Below, piece by piece: positions 1 to 13,500 of a DNA stretch of 64,000 nucleotides; position 1 is the stretch's first letter; each line of letters starts with the position of its first letter. Both the position numbers and the translations under genes were made by a program. The stretch covers positions 29,471,930 to 29,535,929 of the forward strand of contig CM034549.1 in assembly GCA_020055645.1 (NCBI GenBank). The letters are read 5' to 3'. The stretch is from Tomocerus qinae (lineage: Eukaryota > Arthropoda > Collembola > Entomobryomorpha > Tomoceridae). The notes under the pieces were generated by a model. The model made no database searches and had not been told where the DNA came from. It saw only the letters and a list, made by a program, of their open reading frames with translations.

Positions 1-2211
1 ACTATTAGTAGGCTTGTAATTAACTTAGGAAGAGTAACCAGGTAAGAGATTATTGGGATAAATCTGCAGGTACGTAGGCGAATATTTTTAATGGTATTTT
101 GTCAAAATGAATTTTCCGAATGAAAGCTTTCTCGCTCGGCGAAAATCTCTTTTCAATCTGTAGAGGGTTAAAACATTTGTAATAATATTAGTGATGATGG
201 TGGAAGCACTCTAATGAATATGTACTTGGGTTGAACCGTTGTCGCAATATTATTATGAAGTCAGAAAACGCTAATATGTATAGACAGAACTACATATCGT
301 ACATTAAATTGAATCAACTCCATTAGAAAATATTTAGCAAGTGTAATCCGATTTAGGAGACTAATTTGTTCAAGGTACTTCTACCTGCTCAGCCAACAAG
401 GTATCCATCCATATCTTTTATCTTCTCTGAATCAACAATCAGAATATATCATAGCAGGTGGCAGATATCACGATATCCTTGTATTATTTCTATTTAAACT
501 AGGTACCTTAATGCTTTAGTTTTAAAAAAGGTCCCCCAGCAATACCTCATCAGATTTTCAATTTACATCTATCTGCTTTTCCATTCTACAAATACTAGAC
601 GGAAAAATCCAGGTACTATTTATACCCTATAGGCTTAGACAATGAATTGCTTTCAAGCCTACTAACCTATCTAACTATATTATTTTAATCGTTTATATTG
701 TACTTATATAGAGCACCTGGTACGCTGTAAACTGAGTACGAAAAGAGAACATCTGTGTAATCTTCGGATTTAATTTTATGTTTTCAAGGTACCATATAAG
801 TATCTATTAGAGCTGTGTGGGTGGACAACTTTAAATATCAATATATGTATCCGTGTTTTCAAAAGCTATGATATCAATCATTACTACTTACATGAAAGTA
901 ATTGCGAAGAACCGAAGGCAGTGTATCCTGTACCATATAAACTGTCGTAATTTATATGTATTACCCCTTTCCATCGCTATCAAAAAAATTGTTTAGATGT
1001 GCATGCCCACGCAATTGCCAACCTTTTGCAAACATGAACATACCTAGTATTATTTGTCAAAACGATCTTTCAGAGTACTTTGCTCAAATCCAAACTACAA
1101 ATATGAATAAATCATCGACGAAAAGTTTTTCATTCCTATCCATATTTCTTGTAAGTAGTTAGTAGTAGTGTATCTAGCAGAACATATGGAAATGTTGGTA
1201 GGAGGATTACAGAATTAAGTAAGCCTCTAAGGGAATACACTAAGATGTATAATGGAGAATTTTTATAACTGTATTCGCCATGTTTTTACTGGAAAAGTTT
1301 TTTCAATCCCTACTCTTCACAAAACTTCTATCCAATAGTATGAATGATGCATCAAACTTACACTGGAAAATCTTAAATGCACACACTCACTCACACTCAG
1401 CCCTAACTAACTATAGCTATGCTAATTGCAATCTATACACAGTGCTGAAGGCTAGCCAAAAGTTGTTGAGCGCCCATTACACCTTTGAACGATGGTAGCT
1501 ACTCTGAATTCTGAAGTATGCACTCGAAAGCTGAAGTAATTTCATATGCAACGATAGATAATTGTCCCTTCAAACAAGCCAAGGTCGGGGAAAATCGCTA
1601 CTCAAAAACAACCCATTAAAGAAATATTCCGACAACTATATTTATAGCATACTTGTCTACAGCTTATTTTGGTGTTTATCAACGGGGGATATCTAAGCTT
1701 TTCACCAGCTCAACAATGTTAACACTGATCAATGTCCTAAAACGACGTATAAGCCTCTAAAGTTTTTATTTATTCAGAATTTTGTTTATAACTTATAAAT
1801 TGCACCACGTTTGTTTTTCAGAAAACAACTGAGGAGAAATTTTTGGGTACCTGCCCAGATAAGAAATCGCTGAGTAATAATATAGATCGGAGTGAAATTA
1901 ATTTTGATATCATGACTCTTGACCCACGGCTCTTGAGATTCTAATTTCTAAGTAAATTGTTTTCGCTTCATACTATCTGAACAGCTAATGATAAAGTAGC
2001 AAACCAGAATGTTGAGTAAATTGAAAAGAGTAGGTAGATGTAGATGACTTTAGCTTCTGAAACTGCAACAGGCTAGTTCAATAATTAGATTTTCTGTTGA
2101 GTATTATTTTGGTAGTTTCTATTTACAATCATATCTCGTACCTGGAAAGGTAATAGGTAACTCTGTGCTACGAAAATTAAAAGTAATTGAACAACATTTG
2201 TAGAAATTCAC
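1..2211. other. AT-rich stretch, probable intron of the host gene
   Basis: This stretch lies downstream, on the minus strand, of the third host-gene exon and would be the next intron, running to the window edge. The open frames in it are short and lack recognisable motifs. One exon-like segment on the minus strand (892-927, 12 codons, phase 0 at both ends) has a good donor (CAT|gtaagtag) but a weak acceptor and is open in all three frames. A donor-like AG|gtaaga sits on the plus strand near position 42. I see no RNA gene or mobile element here. Confidence 0.5.
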
Positions 2212-2299
2212 CTCGGTCGGTGGCGAGATGGTCGTAATTTGAGCGGCTGAGTCCCTTCTTCCGAGCCTTGCCCGTAGTATCTCTTCCTGCTCTTGTTCC
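2212..2299 (-). CDS. Host gene exon 3 (unrecognised protein)
   Basis: This is an 88-nt GC-rich exon on the minus strand in AT-rich surroundings. It has a clean acceptor (tttgttttcag|GGAACAAG) and a donor ACCGAG|gtgaat. Exon 2 leaves two bases (AG); the first G here completes an Arg codon, giving 29 codons that begin EQEQEEILRARLGRRDS and end ISPPTE, with phase 0 at the donor. The start is acidic and helix-prone, followed by an RRDS basophilic-kinase consensus and a Ser/Thr/Pro-rich tail, so a disordered or coiled regulatory segment is likely. The segment is open in all three frames, so the frame rests on the phase match with upstream exons and is not certain. I do not recognise the family. 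Including the two weaker candidate exons described separately would still enter this exon in the same frame. Confidence 0.55.
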
Positions 2300-5200
2300 C
2301 TGAAAACAAAAAATTACGTGGTAAATACATTAAATTTTAGAAATCATTTCGAAGTATCATTTATTGGTAACAGTACATTAAACAGAGCTAAGTAACGCTT
2401 TCTATGACTTTCACCATATATGCCTGAACTCCATGTAAAACTTTCACCATTCAAATACAAACTTTCACCGTGCATTTGGAATCTAGGTTTCATACAAATG
2501 AAAAATCTCATTTACCTGGAGAAAGCTACACACGAAACGTCACTTTTTATATACACACGGTGTAATACAATTTGATATAATTTAGGTAGTAGGTATTAAT
2601 GTACTACATAGATCAATCCCTAGATAAAAATAGATTAGCTTTCATAGTTTATGCACATTTTAGTTTAATAATACTTCTGTCTGTTTTTATTACTGCTGCA
2701 TCAAGTTTTAAACATTAAAAATATTGCCGATTTAGATTTCGTTTGAGCTGTGCAATAATCTGAGTGAGTGCTGAACGGAATCTCTATCCTATCACATTCC
2801 CCTCCTGTATTTGAGTTCTCAGCAATAAACCGACAACCATGAATTAAAACCCTTATAGCCATATACAGCTTGTAAAATACAATCATAAAGTCAAAGTCAA
2901 TATTAAGTAGAACAAGACTGGTGCTGTCAACTTTAGTGCCTCAACGAAAGTGTCTTATCCACCTAATGCAATATAGATATATTATGTATGGGAAATCTGT
3001 TGTGATGTATCAAAGCACCTCTAGAGATGGGAACGAGTAGATCGTACCCGAAGGTATCGATTGCAGTAAAGGCTAAAACGAGCAATCTAAGAGACAGATC
3101 TTACAACCTATAAAGATTGCGTTATATAGATCGTTAAATAATTTTTCGTTAATTATTTCACTAATTATTTAATCTGTTTCGTGTGATACGATCTAATCTG
3201 AAAAAGATGAGCATATAACTTAAATAAATGTTTTAGGCATGATAGCTATTTTCGTTTTGAAGAAACACGCCACGAGGACAGGAAAGGTGGATAATAAGTA
3301 TAATAAGTAAAACAGATGAAAAGTGACACAGCTCCCACCTCTGCCACTTACATTAATCTTTGGTTTCATCCTCTTGCATCAAACAAACGCTGTGAGTAGG
3401 ACTCTTACTTACGCAGCATAATATCCTAAGCATTTTTGCTAAGCTAAGCATTAAAAGCTGCATGATTCTTAAAAGCCTTTCTGCGTTCACCCAGTTGATC
3501 TGACTCCTACTAAACATCACTATGTCATTCTATCATGCTGTTCTTCCTCTTCTGAATTACTGACGGACCGAATTTTCCTCTTTGATTACCTCCTTCCTTC
3601 CACATGTCTTTCCATTGATTACATTACGTCACTTCCACTTTAACCAGTTACAATGTGACGACTTCTACTATTACATTAGTAATCCGAATCAGAGTAGCAA
3701 TTATTCTGCTTGCTTTCATTTGATTACAGTATGATTTAAATTACATTTGCGAAGCTATATGTACAAAAATTACTAGGTAAATCATCGTAAGAGACTTTTT
3801 GAAGAACAACTTCCATCAACGGAGTTTAACTATGACCTACCGGAATGAAGTACTAATAAAAATTCTATGACTTTAAGAATTTGTCAGGCAATGGCTTATT
3901 TTTCTAAAATTAATGCTGGTATTACTACATTTCTAGTATTTCCGATAAGGTAAAACATAACTTTCTTTATTTGTTAGTGCTCTAAATAAGAAAAAATTGT
4001 TGTTTAGCATAGTCAGGTGCTTTACTAACATTACATTGCTTATTCTTATTACATACAGTAAAGGGTTATGTCTGAAACAAAATAAGATCGCTTCATCAGA
4101 AAACGAGAAAAAGATTTTTGCAAATCAATATTTCAAACTTCTACATATTGCCATCTCACCTCATTTAGTAAATATCCATACTGCTAGCCTATTGCAGATT
4201 AGTATAGCAATTCCATACAGAAGTTTTAGCACGTAATGAAAAATGGGTGGCAGGAATACAAGCTGAAATGCTTCAAGTCCAATTTCCTCCATATATCATC
4301 TAGGCGCAAAAAATAAGCGAAATAAAAAATGGAAATACAGATACGCAACTCGTATTTCGCGTAGTATTGTTGTATGTCTGTGTTATATGTTGGTGTTTCG
4401 AACAAGCAATAACAATAAACCTGCTAGGAACATTTATTTTATATAGCAGTAAAAAATTATGCAGAGTTTGCAGAAAAGCAAGCTACACATAATAAAAAAG
4501 TAGTAAATAGTGACAGAGATATTTGACTGCGTTGCAGGTTTCGGCTACGTACTACTGAGTGAGTACTAGTCGACACTCTATTTGTGGACTTATTTCTAGA
4601 CAAGTATTATTGGTATTACACATATCACTATTTAGGTGGCAGAATAGCAGAGGAGTTATTGAGCTTATAAATTACAGCACTCAAAGGATAGGTTACCCAA
4701 GCAAACTAACCAGAGGCAGACTGGAATGCCAAACGCAGACTTTTTATGTACAAAGTGTGGTCGGTATGTCAATAATGCTGTTTGCTATTCTTCGTGTGGC
4801 TCCAAGGTGGAAAACTGGTAAAAACGTCTATCATCGCTCGTCTCTGAAATTCTCCAACCTCTTGCAGCCACCAAACAACGACGAGAAAGACGAAGAACGA
4901 GACATGCAACCCCAAAAACAGAGGGAAATAGAGAGCATTCTTTTTTACTTGAGGAAGAAAGGAGAAAGCTCTATACTGTTTGGTCAATGCAATGTCACAG
5001 TATATACTAGGCAAGGCAGTAGTCACACACCCAAAGGATATGTATGTACGTGTGTACATTTGCAACTAAGTAAATACCTCGACACGACGTAATAGATAGA
5101 GAACACCCGCCCGCATGGTAGGTTAGGTTTACAGCTGATACTAATGTGGGAATACAAACAGATTGCTTCTAAAACTAAGACTATTATGCATTCAGGACTC

Positions 5201-8200
5201 TTTTGTCTTATCCGTGGCTTATACTTGTACACAAATGATGAACAACCTCCTAAAATGTATGCCAGGGTGAGAATACAGTGCAAAACATGGGCAAAACATC
5301 TACATGCAGGAACATTAATATTAATGTCTTCTAAACGAATGAAATTGCAGAACATGAGTTATGACCGCCACATATATATCCAATACGCATGATTATGCTG
5401 GATGCCTACCTTTCGAAATTGAGTCACCCGTGCTAGGGGCTACTGTGCGATATAAAAAGTAGCATTAACAAGAAGTCACATTTTGTAATTTATAAATTCA
5501 AATTTATAAATACTCTGACTTAGGCTACCGTTCGAAAGTTGAGGGCCACATCATAATAAACGACAATTTTTAAAATGAATTGTGCCATTTTATCATAAGC
5601 AACAATTTGAATTTTGATTTTTTTCTTTATTTCTTAGTCCTGTATTGAAAAGTCAAGTCAGTATAATATAGGTTGTTGTTTGACTACATTATAGACGTAT
5701 TTGTAATTAAAGGGCTACTTGTACTAATGATGTACAGCGCAGCTAGGTAGGATTATATGAAAAAGTATGCTATGGTCATAAGACATTTACTTTCCACTAA
5801 CCATGAACTCTTTATGGCATTTATTTTGTGAGTTGTCAGTTTGGAAAAATGTGACGCTAAGATATAGTTCCTTCTGTAAGTACACAATAATACAACACGG
5901 TGATATTTTGATAGTTTTGCCAGATGCTCTTATTACATTAGTGGTGATGGAGCGTTTTTGTTTTGCTTGTGGCATGTGGTGGTAGAAGTGTGTTATTGTA
6001 TACAAGTAAATAATATTATAGATACTAAAAGCCTATTGTTACGTACTATGCCTTCGTAAAGTATATCCGCAGTAGGGAATATTGGCTTTGGCTGCTAAGT
6101 CGTAAGTCTTTAGTGCAGTTCACTTATAAAAGTTAGATTAACTTGTTGCTTTTTACAACTGGGACGTGATAGCGAGTAATTCACCTTGCTCTTAAAGGAG
6201 TTAATGTAATCTTCCTCCTACAGGCATCTGCTCCTCCTTTACTCCTCCATGCCACGCTTTTACGTTTACGGTTTTTTTGTATACAAAATTCCTATTGTTA
6301 ACTGTCTCCACGAACGACTTGGTTTCGTTCGAGGGCATTTCGTTTACGTATGTATGTTAGTCTGCACATCACACGTCCATTTCTCTCCTGAATTCATACA
6401 TATAAAGAAAACCTGAGGGACTTTCAGATACAGGGCGAGCACTATGACTCTCTCTAAACGACAAACATATATTACACAATCGCTGAACTGCACTGAATTC
6501 TCTCGTGACATTTAAAATTTTCAGCAACTGTAATAAACGAGACAGCCTAGTCTCAGGGGAGGGATGGGGAGAGACAGTCCAAATATAATTTAATGTTGTT
6601 CCGTTAGTTTCCGTCATCTTGTCAACAAGAATTCCATTCCGTGAGCCTTTAAATGAAAGGCACTACGAACAAGGTAAGTTACCATGAAACTAATTTGAAA
6701 GGTACCTTACATTCGGTTATATACGTAAGTACTTGATGCATTCTCTACATAACAATCCACCTAAAGAAAATATAGGTACGCTTAACTCACCTTTTTATTT
6801 AATACGAGCCTACATTAATAGGATGTTGAAATGGATACATATCGAATCCAAAAGTCTATTATAAACTCATAACGCACTATATCAAATGTACAGAATTAAA
6901 CAATAGACTTTCAATCAAGTACACGAAAAATAAATTGGACTTGTACAGGAAAATGGGCTTCCAGTTGAAAATACACTACTATAACTATAATATAAAAGTT
7001 GGGCCTGTGTACCTGATTCCATAATTTAGTACGTTATTCATCAACGATGAAATAGAATCGCAAATTGAACTCCCAACTAACGACCTATGCTCTTCTGACG
7101 TATATTGACAATTAACAATACTTAACGTTGCATTTGATTACTTAATTGAATTCATTACATTATTTTAAGAACATCAATTTAAATGTTTTCTGACAATTTA
7201 CTTCAATAATCTAACTACACTTTAACTTTAAAATGCTCGACGTCAATTATAAAAGCTAAAAGAACATACTTTCACCATTCATTCGTTTATTAAGCATGAA
7301 TTAAGTCAGTTTCAAGTTAATAAAGTACCTTCTCAATAAGTTAGGTAGGTATTTAAAATAATAATGTGAAAATCTTTGGACTATGAGTAGGTAGGTAGCA
7401 TATGTATATGAGTTTCACCTTGCCTGACTTCAGCACAACTAAACGAGAGATATAAGTCAGAAATAGGCATATAAGCAGAAATAAAGTAAAAGTTTGTCAG
7501 TTAATTCCTCGGGCTCTTCTGTGCCCATTACGGAGCCAGTAAGTCCACTGCTGCTATTTCGGAACGGCCGAAAGATGCCAAATGATCTAATAAGAGAGAT
7601 GAAGTAAAAACAAACTCTGAGAATACTCTCTATACCTAACTAACAATAGATGCTTATACATTTACACAATCTTACTATATCCTCCCATAATGGTAACATC
7701 ACACTACCTCCCCTGTAATAATACCTCCCGCTAGTAATTACATCCCGCTAGTACTACCTCAGAAGTACAAAATCGTCTTGGGAAATTTTTCAAGTGCATC
7801 TTTGATTTTTGCTTTTTTAAAGCTAATAGTTTTTAATCTAAATAATTATTGTTATTTTCTCTGTCTAATTAATAATTTGGGAGTGCAAACGGATTGGTTA
7901 TTAATAGTCGTACCTAGAGGGAGTACTATGTAGTGAGAGGTATTATCATAGGGAAGGTATTACAACTCGGGAGGTATTAATATGGATGCGGTGTACTTGT
8001 ACAGCCATAGCACTTTTATGTCTATAGACTTTCTCTTCCCTCTTTTTTCCTTCTCCATTATGTAATTGGAAAAGTTTTGAACTGTAAAGCACAACACACT
8101 AATCGAACTACTTGGGCAGTTAGAAACTTTACTACTACCCAGTAGCTTATGGTTCAGTAATTGCTCTCCCACTTATGCGTTGCATATATCGGACATCAGG

Positions 8201-10523
8201 AGTTCTTTCGAAAGCATAATATTCTAAGATGAATGACATTATATTATTTATATACTGGTGCATTGAAAACACTTTTCTACCTATTTGAACACTACTCTGT
8301 TATTTATAGGATGTGTTGAAACTTATCGGTTGCTGTCTACATGGTCTTAGTGTATACACCATTGTTTCTATCTTTCAATTATAAAGGATATTATATTATT
8401 CTGCTAAATTAAGCTATGATCATTATCGTTTACGACTTTTGGCTTTATTACTTCAATAGCCAGGGCCTGACCAACTACTGGTACTGCAACTAAAATTGAG
8501 AATTGTATGAAATCATATTAAGCTTAATTTTGTACTAATGAGAAAACATTCTTCAAGTTTTCTCTCAACCTATTTCTTCCAAATTGATTCCAAGACTATT
8601 ATGAACTGGGATTCCTAGATAAGTTTTCTTTACTCATTATCATTTTTCAAGTGCTATATTTGCATCCTCGACCGTCTTGTCTTACGAAAGAGTTGTGTTC
8701 GATTGTAGCACCACGAATAGCAAACACTTTTGCTATTTTTCGTTAATTTATTGTTGCATCGCCCTTTTAAACGTCATTTTCGCTGAATTATTGTAACCAT
8801 TTTTATAATTTACATTATATTGCAGATATTGTTTAGGCTTTAATTTGGGAATAAATAAATCTAAGAAACAAAAGTTGTCCCTAATTTCTCCCCCTTCTTA
8901 TACTTAGTGAGAAATGCAAAGTTATTTGTATCTATATCAAGTACTGAGTGTCAGTGAGTGAAAGTTGAATACACACACTAAACATACGAAGAATTACGAT
9001 GACTGATAGCATTGTATTACAAAATATACCTACTACCTACTGTATGCGTAACCGTACTACGGCATTAGGCAATACTGCTCAAACGAGTAGTGCTTGTAGT
9101 CTTGGGTGGAAAATTGAGCTAAAAGTTTTGTTGTCTAGCTAAAGAATAAAAGGAGTTTTGTTGTGTTTGTAGCTACTCCGTTCCTTTCTACACGAAGTTT
9201 AAAATTAATGGAGAGTACCCACTACAATGTAAATGTGAGTCAATTCATCTGCTGTAAAGTTTTTAAGATGGAGAAATGTGGACGGAGAAGAGTGAAGTAG
9301 ATAAAGCTTTAGCTTTTACATGGGGAAGTTTGTTGTGAAATATAGCTCATCTAATAATCTTTGAACATAAATATTCAACAATTGTAAGTGTGCTTGTCGT
9401 TTTTTATTTTCGTCTTCAGAAGAATCTAAAGTACTACTCAAATCTACAATCTGCTAATGATATTTAAACAAACTATAAATAGTTATTTCTATAGACTAAA
9501 CAATAGGTGCGTGTTCTATTTATAGTCATCATTGTCTTTTGTTAATAAGAGAGAGATTCAATGAACTACAATTTAGTAGGTAGCTGAATATGTATTTTGG
9601 AGACTGCAGTAGAGATACGTCTTTAATGAAGCAGATGTAAAAAGTTTTCTTTTTACTTTGGCACATGGAATAATACTTGAGTTAGATTACTTTGCATAGA
9701 GTTTTCTATCCCATTCTCGGTAGTATGACTAATATTTGTGTAGATCGAGGGAGAGTAAAGTTAAGTAAATACACGGGACAAGGCTGAAGACAAAATATTC
9801 TGTGAAGAGAGGCGTTATGTACACAGTTAGTACAGCCTACACAATGGTACACAGCATACAACATCAAAGTAAATAGAGAATTGGAATTGAATAGCTCACA
9901 TGCATACACATATACACATACATAGTACTTATATGCAGCAGGTACAAAATAGTAACTAGTAGTATAATATTACTACTAAAGTTCTACTTTCTCCACTACA
10001 CGGAATAGGTCGTAGAAAGATGAAGTACGTAAATAAAGTTAGGACTCTGGATTAAGTAGAATAAAGAACGATGATGACTTCCCAGGGTGCCATCAACTAT
10101 AACACTCTCGACATAGAGTACTGTTGGCAGCCAGCACTTTTCCTTACTTTCCACTACTATCTGTACTGTCACTATATATGTAAAAGTATATATTATATAC
10201 TCATTATTAAATAGACAAATCCTAGTGATGATAAACTAAAGTATAATAATGCAACTTTTACCGAGTTATTGCTCTATAAGTATTGGAGAGTTTCCCTGTA
10301 TGATGAAGAGGAGGAAAACCACACCAGACTCTTCTTGAATTTGGATTGGACATGCGGTTTAGCTAACTTTACGACGGGAATTAGTTACTATTGGTATTAG
10401 GAAGCGGAGAAAGTAAGAACCAATATAATTTCATCCTGAAAGTCTATTACATTACACTCCACAGTAAACCCTCCTACATAATAAATATACACTATATCCA
10501 CTTGGACGTGACGTAATACTTAC
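2300..10523. other. Probable intron 2, distal part
   Basis: This is AT-rich DNA with no recognisable coding sequence. It holds one copy of a dispersed repeat (2401-2527). A GC-rich, exon-like island at about 7500-7580 has splice-like signals on both strands. The 177-codon open frame at 4559-5092 begins with GTG, has no motif and overlaps an antisense frame, so it reads as chance. I see no tRNA, rRNA or transposase remnant. Confidence 0.5.
2401..2527. repeat. Dispersed repeat, copy A
   Basis: This segment resembles 28218-28341 in the same orientation. The best-conserved part is a 33-nt block (2495-2527 versus 28309-28341) with one mismatch (caaatgaaaaatctcattta shared). Looser similarity extends about 90 nt to the left and includes actttcacc-type motifs. 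I see no terminal repeats, target duplication or coding sequence, so the class is unknown. It could be an ancient SINE or MITE fragment, or a conserved non-coding motif used twice. Copy A starts about 100 bp upstream, in minus-strand terms, of exon 3. Confidence 0.45.
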
Positions 10524-10593
10524 ATAACGGGGAAGTTGGCAAGCAAGTGAGGATAAACCAATGTAAACCAAACCGCGATGCTCATCTCCATGA
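10524..10593 (-). CDS. Candidate host exon, hydrophobic segment
   Basis: This 70-nt minus-strand segment lies between an acceptor (ttagattgacag|TCATGG) and a strong donor (CCGTTAT|gtaagtatt). It is about 47% GC, higher than its surroundings. Read with one carried base it gives 22 codons, MEMSIAVWFTLVYPH then LLANFPV, a hydrophobic stretch that could span a membrane, and it ends with two carried bases. In the order exon 2, 15914-15960, this segment, exon 3, every junction is in frame. The acceptor lacks a strong pyrimidine tract, and chance splice-like pairs are expected in 64 kb, so this is a candidate only. No family match is recognised. Confidence 0.28.
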
Positions 10594-13500
10594 CTGTCAA
10601 TCTAATTAAGTAGACTCAAGCGAACTAAAGTCAATTTATATTTTACATATTATCTTCGTTCTGAGTTAATAAATATTTCTCCCATCCCTACCAACCTACA
10701 TTCCTACCCAGATGAATCTCATCTCCTCCTCTTAACGATTACATTGTCCTCAGGCAACTTTCCTTCAACCCTCACAATCTCATTCATTTACACCCTAACC
10801 AACTAAATATTGATGTCCTAATGGTAGTAAAACATTCTAGCTCTAACCATTAGTTCCATCCAATAGTTATATTTATTTCTAATCATCGCCCTACAATTTA
10901 ATTAACTATCTTAATTGAGCAACTACGCTTCCAGTTTTAATTGACCTGTATTAGCAAATCCCAAAGGCATGCTGAAAATCATTAATTTAACAAGCAGAAT
11001 TTTGAGAATGTTACGAAATATCAGCACTCCATGTAGCTACGTTTGATAACCTGTAGTTCCAAGTATTACAGAAACTGAAGATTAATTCAATTAAATGCAG
11101 ATTAAGTGAATGTTATTATAAAAGATATTCTATATAATATTTTATATGTACTGCCCCATTAAACTATTTAACAGATTGGGTTCAAAATGAGAACCAATTT
11201 ACTGACTGCCTCGGCGTTAAACAACCTAAAATTCTCTTTCGCTATAAAATATAATTTTTATAATTTCACATAAGGCATCTATGTAGAACCAACCATGCAT
11301 ACAATTATTAATTGTGTATCTTATATTATAATATATTGATATAAATAATGCTCTAGATAAACTTTTTGAAATGCCAAAACCACAAAATGAGTGAGATAAT
11401 TATCATGATGTTACTATGTATCATATTATATTATGTGTATGTATGTAGGGGTAAAGCCTTTCAGAAAATAAAGTAGGAACTTAGCATTTCGTTTGTGAGC
11501 TTAATGGGAGGATCACGAAGAATAACCTTCGCTTTGCTGTGGATTCTAAAGAAGGTATCCTTACAATTTCCCTTACATCACCATTTAAAGTAGTGGCATT
11601 GTGGCAGAGTATTGACAAGAAAGTAAAAGACGATTTGCAGTGACGTAAACGCAAAAAGAGCTTAGAATGGAGAAAAGGAGACCACTAAACCAAAGTGATT
11701 GTACTTCTAAAACGCATTGACTCCCTACTTTATACACACTATTCGTGTTTTACCCCTTTTTACATAACCTCTTATCTAGTACGAAAATAATACTCTTACA
11801 GTAATTACACGAACTACTACGTAGTAGTTCGCAGTTTCATTTGTTATTGAGCTTCTCCAACTTTTAGACATGTAGATTAATTTTTTTCTGGTATATTCAT
11901 AACACTCTAAAATATTTGCACTCGTTCCAATCATAATAGTTCACAAAAGTGAACCAAAACAAAAAATTTGCTCAAAGCAACGTTGGAAAAGGAGTTGAAG
12001 AAACGAGACTAATACTTGTGTAATCTCGTGATTAGTTTGTTGCCGACGGTGAAAGGAAAGCGTAGAGGAAGGGAGGGGATTTTATTGGAGTGTACAAATG
12101 TAAAACTCTTTACATCCTGTACTGATTGGTTTTATTCCATTTCAATTTACTACATTACTGTGCGTTTAGATTTATAACCTTCTACACTTTCGATTGACGT
12201 CAGCAACGAGAAGACATAAAAATGATAATATATATATCCTGATATGATTTGACATAGATATGGAAAGTAATTATACTAAACCATGCTAAAGTATACTAGA
12301 ATACAGTATTCCTAAATTACAGTACTCAGGCAATGGAAATCTCGAAAATAATTTTATTTGCTAATCAATTTTTGAGAGTATACATTTGACTTTTCCATTA
12401 TCGCTGTTAAATATCGCCTTCAGCAATGAGACTGTTTAAAGATTTTAACGAGATCTTTGCCTAATATGGCCTGAAGTGCAATATTCAAATGACTGAAATG
12501 ACCCAATTAAAAAGGTACAATTCAATCAGTCCAAATCAAAAACAGAATTTCAAGAAGTAGGTACACGTAAACAAGTTTTATTTCAAAGACAATAAATAGA
12601 GGAACTGCTCCATTACAAGGAATTGATATTTAAGCTGCAAATCTTCTACAAATTCAAGTCATAAAAATTTGAAACGATGATATCGGATGCTGTTTTAGGT
12701 CACGGTCACATTTTCTACAGGCACGTGCCAGCATAACAAAGTGGAACGATAACTTTATAATATTGATGTACTCCTACAAACTTAATTTATAATCCTGACA
12801 GTAAAATTCTATTTCTTAAAGTGGCTAAATGCAATAATGAAACAAAGTATGATTTTAGACAATTTCTATCGTACGTTTTTTTGATTTTGATTAGACAAAA
12901 TGGATCGTGTAGGTGCACGGCGTGGGGTACAGGGTCGTTTGCTTCATTTTACCTTACTCCATCATGTTCATATTTCTAGAGCTGTAACACGGGGAAAATT
13001 CCTACCTTTATCTCACGTATCTGTATACGATTGGGAAAGAATGTATCAATATTCTACGTTCTAATGAAGCCAGCCCGTTGCGCTCCCTTAGCACAACTTC
13101 AAAAAGCAGGGCTTTGATTTTATTGAACACGGCCGAACCTAACCAATTAGTTTTAGATTAACCATTTTTCTAATCTCTATATTATTATAATCGTAGACTT
13201 ATTATAATCTGTAAATTTTACCTGTCTATGTATGTCTGGTAGGAAGAGCCGAAACGCAATAGTTTTAAATAAGTACTATTTCCAGCAATCTCGACCAAGC
13301 TATAGGTAGCATAGCATATTTTAAATGAAGACCATTTGAAGACCGAATGTAACGAATCCGACACCATAAAAACGAATTAGGCTTAGTTTAGGGTTTAAGC
13401 TGGGGTTGGGGTACATTGTACAATGGGCTAATAATACAGATGTCCTAGGACATATGCATACCTACATCCGCGCGATGTGAACAATTCATCTATAACATAA

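Noticed and set aside
892-927. 36-nt exon-like segment on the minus strand, phase 0 at both ends, which could follow exon 3
   Set aside because: The acceptor lacks a pyrimidine tract and the segment is open in all three frames, so it adds no frame evidence. Kept only as a note.
4559-5092. 177-codon open frame on the plus strand
   Set aside because: It begins with GTG, has no recognisable domain or repeat, and overlaps an antisense frame of similar quality. Composition is ordinary for the region.
6620-6673. Plus-strand open segment (IPFREPLNERHYEQ) before a gtaagt donor
   Set aside because: No clear acceptor or ATG and no second plus-strand exon to join, so it cannot be told from chance.
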